This document shows positions 58,092-64,000 of a stretch of DNA of 64,000 nucleotides, one piece after another. This DNA comes from Chloroflexota bacterium (GTDB lineage: Bacteria; Chloroflexota; UBA11872). The notes below the pieces were generated by a model. It was not told where the DNA came from. It worked only from the letters and a program-made list of their open reading frames with translations, and did no database searches. Every line of letters begins with the position of its first letter. Positions within the stretch are counted from its first letter, which is position 1. The stretch is from the NCBI GenBank assembly GCA_026706485.1, contig JAPOYR010000011.1, positions 186,001 through 250,000 on the forward strand. The letters run 5' to 3'. The position numbers and the translations under genes are program-made.

Positions 58092-60008
58092 GTGAGACGA
58101 CACGCCCCCATCTTCCGCTGGTGCCGGGCGGGCCGGCTGGCAGAGGCCCTTGCGGGCCTGGTTGCCGTGACGGCGGTGTTGCTGGCAACCGCGCCAGGCC
58201 GCGCGGCCGCCGTGACCACCGTCGCCATCCCCTTTCATCCCCATGCCACCGTTCGGCTCGAAGGCGCGGGATGGGGCCACGGCGTCGGCATGTCGCAGTG
58301 GGGCGCGCGCGGCCGGGCGCACGCCGGCCAATCCGCGGCGCACATCCTGCAGGCCTACTACCCGGGCACTGCAATCGGCCACGCGGACACCGGCGGCACG
58401 CAGATCCGCGTGCTCATCGACCGTGGGTACCGGCCGCCGGCCGTCGACGGCTCGAGAGGCTCATCCAACGGTCTGCCGGGCGACATCATCGGCGTCGGCG
58501 GAAGCTGGCAAGTCGAGGGCGTCACCGGCCCGCTGCCGGCGGGCGCCCGTCTGCAGATGCTCGAGCAGACCGGCAGCGGCGGTATCACCGTCGGCGTGAT
58601 CAATCCCAGCGGCGTATGGACGCAGGGGTTCCAGCTGCCGAGCGTCTTGGTCATCAAGCCCTTGGATGCCACAACGCGCCTGCGTGCGGTGCACAAGCCC
58701 GCCGGCAAGAGCGAGCACGTCCCAAACGCCTATCTCGATACCTATCGCGGCTCGCTGGTGCTGCACGCCCACGGCGAATCCCTGGTCGACACCGTCAACG
58801 TCCTGCCCATCGAGGACTATCTGCGCGGCGTGGTGCCGGCGGAGATGCCCTATCACTGGCCCGCGGCGGCGCTGCAAGCCCAGGCGATCGCCGCACGTGG
58901 CTACGCCCTCACCGGACTCCGGCCGCAACACCCTCTGTGGGACATCGACGACACGCCGAACCACCAGGCCTACGCGGGCGCCAACCACGAGCGCGAGACG
59001 ACCAATGCGGCGGTCGACGCCACGGCCGGCCAGGTGCTGACCTACGCCGGCCAGAATGTGCGCCCCTACTACTTCAGCACCTCGAACGGCCACACCGAGG
59101 CCAGCAGCGACCAGTTTGGCGGCGCGCCGCTGCCTTATCTGATGGGCATTTCCGACCTCGACCCATCGGGCCGCCCCTGGGACGCCGACTCGCCATTCGG
59201 CACCTGGCGCACCCAGGCCTTCGGCTTGACGGTGCTGGGCGACGCCCTGCGGGCTGCGGCAGGGGTCACCCTGGGCGATATCCAGAGCCTGGAGATCCGC
59301 CGCACGGACGGCGGCCGCACCGTGCGCATCCAGGTCAACGGCACCGCCGGCTCGGCGACCGTGAGCCACCGCGACTTCAGAACCGCGTTCAACCAGCACG
59401 CGGCGCCCCAGGTGGGCGCCATCGCGGGCTCGCACTTCCGCATCGTGCTCGGACATTCGCTCACACGGCCCGTGGTTCCCCTGAACCTGCCCAACAACCA
59501 GTCCCGCTACTACGAGGAAACCGGCCACAACATCGTCTACGGCTTTCTGCGCTACTTCGACGCCAACGGCGGCGTCGAGACCTTCGGGCTGCCGCTCACC
59601 GAGGAGTTCGAACTGGGTGGCCGCACCGTGCAGTATTTCGAAAAGGCCCGCTTCGAATATCACCCCGAGCACGCCGGCACCCGCTACGAGGTCCAACTCG
59701 GCCTGCTGGGCGATGAGCTTACGGCCGCACGGCGGCCCTTCCCGCGCGCCGAGCCGATCCCTCGCGAGCCCAACCACCGCTACTTCCCCGAAACCCGGCA
59801 GGCGGTGCACTTCGCCTTCCTGGCCTATTGGGAGTCGCAAGGCGCGCTCGACCGCTTCGGCTATCCGATTTCCGACGAGATGTCGGAGAACGGGCGCACC
59901 GTGCAGTACTTCCAGCGCGCCCGGTTCGAGTGGTATCCAGAGTTCGGCGAGGTCCGCCTGGGTTCGATCGGCGCCGAGCTGCTACGGCAGCGCGGGCTGC
60001 TGCCATAG
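58092..60008 (+). CDS. Secreted SpoIID/LytB domain protein with two C-terminal repeats
   Basis: 638 residues. A signal peptide occupies ~1-40 (hydrophobic stretch [22 protein letters not shown]). [11 protein letters not shown] with YYPGT follows at ~62-90, and the SpoIID core with [15 protein letters not shown] and the catalytic-type Glu lies at ~237-275, then a SNGHTEAS motif. The last ~165 residues contain two ~80-residue repeats ([31 protein letters not shown] and [22 protein letters not shown]) of a type frequent in secreted Chloroflexota proteins. A lytic transglycosylase or peptidoglycan-binding role is expected. GTG 58092 is the best start for the signal peptide. Confidence 0.87.
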   Translation: MRRHAPIFRWCRAGRLAEALAGLVAVTAVLLATAPGRAAAVTTVAIPFHPHATVRLEGAGWGHGVGMSQWGARGRAHAGQSAAHILQAYYPGTAIGHADTGGTQIRVLIDRGYRPPAVDGSRGSSNGLPGDIIGVGGSWQVEGVTGPLPAGARLQMLEQTGSGGITVGVINPSGVWTQGFQLPSVLVIKPLDATTRLRAVHKPAGKSEHVPNAYLDTYRGSLVLHAHGESLVDTVNVLPIEDYLRGVVPAEMPYHWPAAALQAQAIAARGYALTGLRPQHPLWDIDDTPNHQAYAGANHERETTNAAVDATAGQVLTYAGQNVRPYYFSTSNGHTEASSDQFGGAPLPYLMGISDLDPSGRPWDADSPFGTWRTQAFGLTVLGDALRAAAGVTLGDIQSLEIRRTDGGRTVRIQVNGTAGSATVSHRDFRTAFNQHAAPQVGAIAGSHFRIVLGHSLTRPVVPLNLPNNQSRYYEETGHNIVYGFLRYFDANGGVETFGLPLTEEFELGGRTVQYFEKARFEYHPEHAGTRYEVQLGLLGDELTAARRPFPRAEPIPREPNHRYFPETRQAVHFAFLAYWESQGALDRFGYPISDEMSENGRTVQYFQRARFEWYPEFGEVRLGSIGAELLRQRGLLP

Positions 60009-60166
60009 CGGTTAAGATTCAAACCGCCAGAGGAAGCACCGCCGGAACCGTCCCCACGCCACGCATCGCGCCCGAGCAGCAGGCCGACATCGCCGAGCAG
60101 CGCGCCCAAGCGCACACTACCCGGCGCACGACGGTCGCGGCGTTGGAAGAGCTCCTTTTCGAGCCT

Positions 60167-60997
60167 GTGCCGGTCCTCGATCACGGCTTCATCCGCGTGG
60201 TCGACTACATGGGCGACGACGAGGCCATCGTGCAGGCGGCGCGCGTCTCCTACGGCCGCGGCAGCAAGCGGCGGCGGCGCGACCGCGGCCTCATTCGCTA
60301 CCTCATGCGCCACTGGCACACCACGCCGTTCGAGATGTGCGAGATCAAGCTGCACGTCAAGCTGCCGATCTTCGTGGCGCGCCAGTGGATCCGTCACCGC
60401 ACCGCCAGCGTGAACGAGTACTCCGCCCGCTACTCCGTGCTCGACCACGAGTTCTACGTCCCCGAGCGCGACCGCCTGCAAGCGCAGTCGACCCTCAACA
60501 GCCAGGGCAGCGGCGACGTGCTGAACGACCACGAGGCCCAGCGCGTCCTCGACCTCCTCACCACCGACGCCGGCCAGGTCTACGAGCACTACGAGGAAAT
60601 GCTGAATCTCGACGCAGAAGGCGAGACGCTCGATGCCGACCGCCAGGGCCTGGCGCGCGAGCTGGCGCGGATGAACCTCTCCCTGAACTTCTACACCCAG
60701 TGGTATTGGAAGATCGACCTGTTCAACCTGCTGCACTTCGTCTGGCTGCGGGCCGACCCTCACGCGCAATACGAAATCCGCGCCTACGCCGACGTGCTGC
60801 TCGACGTCATCCGCCGCTGGGTGCCGCTGACCTACGACGCCTTCATGGACTACCGCATGAACGCCGCCTCGATCTCCGGCCCTGGCCTGGCCGTCCTGCG
60901 CCGCATGCTCAACGGCGAACAGGTCTATCAGGAATCCAGCGGCCTCGCCCCGGCCGAGTGGCGGGAGCTGATGAGGCTTCTAAACAGTGAGTCATGA
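60167..60997 (+). CDS. thyX: FAD-dependent thymidylate synthase
   Basis: From GTG 60167, 276 residues. The ThyX motif [15 protein letters not shown] is present, with [31 protein letters not shown] before it and the FAD-contact [19 protein letters not shown] later. It makes dTMP with methylene-THF and FADH2. The start is uncertain: the protein-like sequence continues upstream in frame ([15 protein letters not shown] region and further) but without any ATG or GTG, only TTG 60143. The stop overlaps the following reading frame. Confidence 0.93.
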   Translation: MPVLDHGFIRVVDYMGDDEAIVQAARVSYGRGSKRRRRDRGLIRYLMRHWHTTPFEMCEIKLHVKLPIFVARQWIRHRTASVNEYSARYSVLDHEFYVPERDRLQAQSTLNSQGSGDVLNDHEAQRVLDLLTTDAGQVYEHYEEMLNLDAEGETLDADRQGLARELARMNLSLNFYTQWYWKIDLFNLLHFVWLRADPHAQYEIRAYADVLLDVIRRWVPLTYDAFMDYRMNAASISGPGLAVLRRMLNGEQVYQESSGLAPAEWRELMRLLNSES

Positions 60998-61036
60998 TTG
61001 GTGCTGAGTCTCCGCCTGGCAATGAATTACCGGCGC

Positions 61037-61042
61037 AAGGAG
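61037..61042 (+). promoter_or_regulatory. Shine-Dalgarno site of the nucleotidyltransferase antitoxin
   Basis: AAGGAG eight bases before GTG 61051, which makes that start better than the in-frame ATG at 60994 that overlaps the thyX stop. Confidence 0.6.
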
Positions 61043-61050
61043 CGCACCGC

Positions 61051-61353
61051 GTGAAGTCGCAAATCGATATTCCGAAGGATCAACTCGCCGCCTTCTGTAG
61101 GGACCACGGGATCAAGCGGCTGGCGATCTTCGGTTCCGCGCTAAGGTCCGACTTCGGACCAGACAGCGATATTGACATGCTTGTCGAGTTTGCGCCGGAC
61201 CGAATTCCCGGCCTGTTTGCATTCGCCGGCATGGAGCTTGAGTTGACCCGAATGCTCGGTCGTAAGGTCGACCTCCGTACTCCAGAGGACTTGAGCCGCT
61301 ACTTTCGCCAAGAAGTGCTCGCCGAGGCGCAAGTTCAATATGCGCAGGAATGA
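61051..61353 (+). CDS. mntA: Minimal nucleotidyltransferase, MntA-type antitoxin
   Basis: 100 residues of the polymerase-beta-like fold. The catalytic motif [20 protein letters not shown] has the GSxxR and DxD, with the third acidic residue in KVDLRT. In MntA/HepT pairs such proteins AMPylate a Tyr of the HEPN toxin to silence it. GTG 61051 is chosen for its AAGGAG site. GC content of this gene and the next is visibly lower than that of neighbours, pointing to transfer. Overlaps hepT by 14 bp. Confidence 0.88.
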   Translation: MKSQIDIPKDQLAAFCRDHGIKRLAIFGSALRSDFGPDSDIDMLVEFAPDRIPGLFAFAGMELELTRMLGRKVDLRTPEDLSRYFRQEVLAEAQVQYAQE

Positions 61354-61684
61354 TGAGATTCGCCTGCGCCACATGCTCGACGCGGCGCATGCGGCGATGC
61401 GGCTCGCGCACGAACGGGTGCGCAGTGACCTCGACGAAGACGAAGGACTAGCGCATTCCATAGTCCGAGTTGTCCAGATCATCGGCGAAGCCGCGAGTCA
61501 CGTAGACGAGTCTGTTCGGGAAGGCAACCCAGGCATACCCTGGTCGCAGATCATCTCCATGCGCAACCGTCTCGTCCACGCGTACCACGACGTCAACATG
61601 GAAATCGTCTGGAAGACCGTGCAGGAAGACCTGCCTCAATTGGTCGAGCGACTCGAGCAGATCTTGCCGTCAGAAGCACGCTAA
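61340..61684 (+). CDS. hepT: HEPN (DUF86) protein, HepT-type toxin RNase
   Basis: 114 residues, mostly helical. The HEPN nuclease motif R-x4-H is seen in [11 protein letters not shown], with the Tyr that MntA modifies in the same motif, and [15 protein letters not shown] is typical of DUF86. Together with the upstream gene it forms a type II/VII toxin-antitoxin pair, with the usual order of antitoxin first and overlapping frames. Such pairs stabilise DNA or defend against phage. Confidence 0.9.
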   Translation: MRRNDEIRLRHMLDAAHAAMRLAHERVRSDLDEDEGLAHSIVRVVQIIGEAASHVDESVREGNPGIPWSQIISMRNRLVHAYHDVNMEIVWKTVQEDLPQLVERLEQILPSEAR

Positions 61685-61788
61685 CGCGGCAGGCCTGCTA
61701 GAACCCAACTACCCATCAGCTTGACCTATATGGAACCGACGCCGCACTAAACAATCGCTAGCCAAAGGCTCGCGGAGGCCTGCGCCAC

Positions 61789-62805
61789 CTACCGCGGGGG
61801 TCGCAGGGGCAAATCCCCCAGCTCGTGCACGACCGATTCGGGGCGTTGGTTGCGTTCCACGCGGGCGATGTTTTCGTAGGCGAAGCGGATGCGCTTGGTC
61901 CAGCTTTCGTAGGTCGGGCCTGCGAAGTGCGGCGTCAGCACGACTGAGTCGAGCGCGGCCAGCGCCTGCCCGGCGGGAAACGGCTCTTCGACGAACGCAT
62001 CGAGGCCGGCGCCGCCCAGACGACCTTGCTGCAGCGCATCGACGAGCGCGTCTTCGTCGATCACTCCGCCCCGCGCCGTGTTGATCACGATCGCGTCAGG
62101 CTTCATTTGGGCCAGCTCGGCGGCTCCGATCAGGCCGCGCGTGCTCTCCATCAGCGGCACGTGCAGCGAGACGATGTCCGAAGTCTCCAGCAGTTCGGTC
62201 CACGACACGTGGCGGACCTTCAGGCTCTCGGTCACCTCGCTCGGCGCCTGCACCACGTCGAAGTACTGCAACTCCACGCCGAACGGGTGCAGCCGCTGCG
62301 CGACCTGCCGGCCGATTTGCCCGAAGCCCACCAGCCCAACGGTGCGTCCCTCGAGCTCGTGCGGCTCCCACTCGGGCGTCTTGGCCGCCGTCCAACGGCC
62401 GGACCGCGTATCGCGGTCGATCACCGGCAGCCGCCGCAGCACGGAGAGGATGAGCAGGATGGTGTGCTCGGCCACGGCAACGGCGTTCGCGCCGCCGTTG
62501 GTGGCCAGCAGCTGCCCGGCCGCCCGGCAGCGGTCGAGATCAACCGTGTCGTAGCCCGCGGACAGGAGTTGGATCAGCCGCACACGCCCGTCGGGATCGT
62601 AGATGGCGTCCGGCAAGGGACTGAGCGGCGTGGCGATCACGACCTCGGCGCTGCGGATGATGTCGGCGTCCTCGTCGGTCAGCGAGCCGATGTCAGCGCC
62701 AACGTGCCGCGTTTCGATCAGCTCCCAGCCGGGCGCATCCGGCAGAAGCTCATGGGTCAGGCGCCGGCATCCCTCGCCGAACTCCTGGTAGAGCGCAATT
62801 CTCAT
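61789..62805 (-). CDS. D-isomer-specific 2-hydroxyacid dehydrogenase
   Basis: 338 residues. NAD-binding GLVGFGQIGRQVAQRL in the second half, the catalytic Arg in INTARGGVIDEDAL, Glu in the following strand and His in LTPHFAGPT. Substrates of the family include D-lactate, glycerate and 3-phosphoglycerate. It is shorter than SerA and lacks an ACT domain, so it is not the serine-pathway enzyme. ATG 62805 begins the first strand (MRIALYQEFG); the long upstream extension of the frame is antisense to murE. Confidence 0.92.
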   Translation of the reverse strand: MRIALYQEFGEGCRRLTHELLPDAPGWELIETRHVGADIGSLTDEDADIIRSAEVVIATPLSPLPDAIYDPDGRVRLIQLLSAGYDTVDLDRCRAAGQLLATNGGANAVAVAEHTILLILSVLRRLPVIDRDTRSGRWTAAKTPEWEPHELEGRTVGLVGFGQIGRQVAQRLHPFGVELQYFDVVQAPSEVTESLKVRHVSWTELLETSDIVSLHVPLMESTRGLIGAAELAQMKPDAIVINTARGGVIDEDALVDALQQGRLGGAGLDAFVEEPFPAGQALAALDSVVLTPHFAGPTYESWTKRIRFAYENIARVERNQRPESVVHELGDLPLRPPR

Positions 62806-62878
62806 CGGGCGGTTTCTCGCGGCTAATCCGGTGGTGCGGTCACGTCGCGGGCATACCCTAGCAGCCGCGAGGCGGCGG

Positions 62879-64000
62879 CTACGGCGCCGGGTAGCCGGCG
62901 GCCGCCAGCGCTGCCCGCGCCACCGCGGATTCGTCCCACGCAATGGTGCGGTCGGCGTAGGCGATGCTGGTTTCGTGGCCCTTGCCCGCCAGCAAGACCG
63001 TGTCGCCCGCATTGGCCTCGGCGATGGCCGCCTGAATGGCCATCCGTCGATCCAGCACGATGTCGATCCAGATGTCGGGCCGTACTTCCCTGGCGCCGGC
63101 AACGACCGCCTCGGCGATGGCTTGGGGATCTTCGCTTCGGGGATCCTCGTCGGCCACCAGGACCCAGTCGGCCAGCTCGGCGGCCGCGCGACCCAGCAGT
63201 GGCCGCTTGCTCCGATCCTGATCGCCCGCGCTGCCAAAAAGGGCGATGAGCCGACCTGGAGTTTGCGGACGCAGCGCCCGCAGACAGGCCTCCAGCGCCG
63301 CCGGCGTGTGCGCGAAATCCACGATGACCCGGAACGGCTGACCGCAGTCGATTGCCTGCATGCGCCCCGGAACCGATGCGATGCTCGGCAGCGCCGCGAT
63401 TGCATTGTCGAGACTGCCGCAAATCGACCCCACGCACGCCGCGGCGGCGGCAATGTTGGCGGCATTCCAGGGGCCCACGAGGTTGGTCGGGACGGTCCAG
63501 CAGCCCCAGGGGGAGCTCAGCGTCACTTTAGGGCGCCCGTCGTCGAGTTCGACCCACTCCGACTGCACATCGGCGGTCGGCTGCCGGCCAAACGTGATCA
63601 CGTCGCTGCGGGTATGGCGTGCAAATCCGGCTACCACCGGATCGTCGGCGTTGAGAATGGCCGCCCGACCCCGGTCGGTGGCGGGAGTCGCGTCGAGCAG
63701 ATCGAGCAGCCGGCGCTTTGCCCGGCGGTAGCCCTCGATGCTGCCGTGAAGGTCGAGATGCTCGTGGGTCACGTTTGTAATTACCGCGCGGTCGAAGCTG
63801 AAGCCGTCCACGCGCCGGAGCTCCAGCGCGTGCGACGCCACCTCGAGCACCGCCCAGTCGGTCCCCGCATCCACCAGTTCCCGCAGCTGCCGAGCGATCA
63901 CCGGCGGCTCGGGTGTCGTCAGCCGCCCGGCCGCGGGCAGCCATTCGCCAGAAAGCCACGTGCCCACGGTGGTCATGGCGCCGGCGGCGTGTCCTTGCGA
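62879..64000 (-). CDS. murE: UDP-N-acetylmuramoyl-tripeptide synthetase MurE (5' truncated)
   Basis: About 374 residues are in the window; the frame is open at 64000, so the N-terminal domain and the GKTTT P-loop are outside. Visible Mur ligase motifs are TTPEPP, EVASHALELRRVDG, ITNVTHEHLDLHGS with the following Lys-bearing YRRAKRRLLD, the uridine-region strands and AGKGHE near the end. The third-amino-acid loop reads DEDPRSEDP, where meso-DAP enzymes have DNPR; the Arg is kept but Asn is Asp. It adds the third residue of the peptidoglycan stem; the exact diamino acid is uncertain. Confidence 0.94.
   Translation of the reverse strand, partial: SQGHAAGAMTTVGTWLSGEWLPAAGRLTTPEPPVIARQLRELVDAGTDWAVLEVASHALELRRVDGFSFDRAVITNVTHEHLDLHGSIEGYRRAKRRLLDLLDATPATDRGRAAILNADDPVVAGFARHTRSDVITFGRQPTADVQSEWVELDDGRPKVTLSSPWGCWTVPTNLVGPWNAANIAAAAACVGSICGSLDNAIAALPSIASVPGRMQAIDCGQPFRVIVDFAHTPAALEACLRALRPQTPGRLIALFGSAGDQDRSKRPLLGRAAAELADWVLVADEDPRSEDPQAIAEAVVAGAREVRPDIWIDIVLDRRMAIQAAIAEANAGDTVLLAGKGHETSIAYADRTIAWDESAVARAALAAAGYPAP

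Noticed and set aside
61789-63465. Extended minus-strand frame joining the 2-hydroxyacid dehydrogenase to upstream sequence
   Set aside because: The added ~220 codons overlap murE on the same strand in another frame and have no protein-like features; ATG 62805 starts the true enzyme.

Overview
The window is GC-rich bacterial DNA with tightly packed genes, many 1-4 bp ATGA/GTGA overlaps and frequent GTG starts. There are no rRNA or tRNA genes and no CRISPR array that I can see. Several traits point to a free-living or host-associated member of the Chloroflexota (SAR202/Dehalococcoidia-like or a relative). These are a SpoIID/LytB protein ending in YFPETG-type repeats, a homodimeric AceE-type pyruvate dehydrogenase, a three-gene proton-translocating transhydrogenase, a large sugar-acid style catabolic cluster, and families of short palindromic intergenic repeats. 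This placement is inference from gene content, not a phylogeny.

Layout. 1-4.9 kb: end of an ABC exporter, an SDR, and pntAA-pntAB-pntB. 4.9-14.3 kb: a kinase-like protein fused to fourteen WD40 repeats that lacks key catalytic residues, a DrrAB-type ABC exporter, a membrane-anchored sulfite-oxidase-family molybdoenzyme, a DUF1761 membrane protein, an RmlD-type reductase and an EEP phosphatase. 14.3-21.5 kb: a leftward lipoate/pyruvate dehydrogenase run, lipB-lipA-aceE-E2-lpd. 21.6-25.0 kb: a radical SAM protein with a CCAEP tail, translationally coupled to an ATP-grasp enzyme and divergent from an Nfu-type Fe-S carrier. 25.0-29.0 kb: a four-gene lipid-modification operon (DUF1295, CFA-synthase-like methyltransferase, amine-oxidase-like flavoprotein, DUF1365). 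29.0-31.0 kb: moaA and an SMP-30-like lactonase.

31.1-34.6 kb: a TPP riboswitch with a clear terminator/antiterminator controls a thiamine-binding protein and a ThiXYZ-like pyrimidine ABC importer. 34.6-47.8 kb is the accessory zone. It holds a creatininase-family hydrolase, a polysaccharide-deacetylase-like protein, an aldo/keto reductase, two sugar-isomerase-like TIM barrels, an enolase-superfamily dehydratase, two DHDPS-family aldolases, a GDSL hydrolase, an SDR, an IS110 insertion sequence, a class III aminotransferase and most of the intergenic repeats. The middle of this zone (39.6-45.1 kb) is two divergent operons that look like a non-phosphorylating sugar-acid pathway.

47.9-54.3 kb: a rightward housekeeping run, yebC-ruvC-ruvA-ruvB-acyP-(FecR-like)-acpS-nnr. 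54.4-57.9 kb: a leftward plsY-der-plsC-cmk run. 58-61 kb: SpoIID/LytB and ThyX. 61.0-61.7 kb: a MntA/HepT-type nucleotidyltransferase-HEPN toxin-antitoxin pair of visibly lower GC. 61.8-64 kb: a 2-hydroxyacid dehydrogenase and the 5'-truncated murE.
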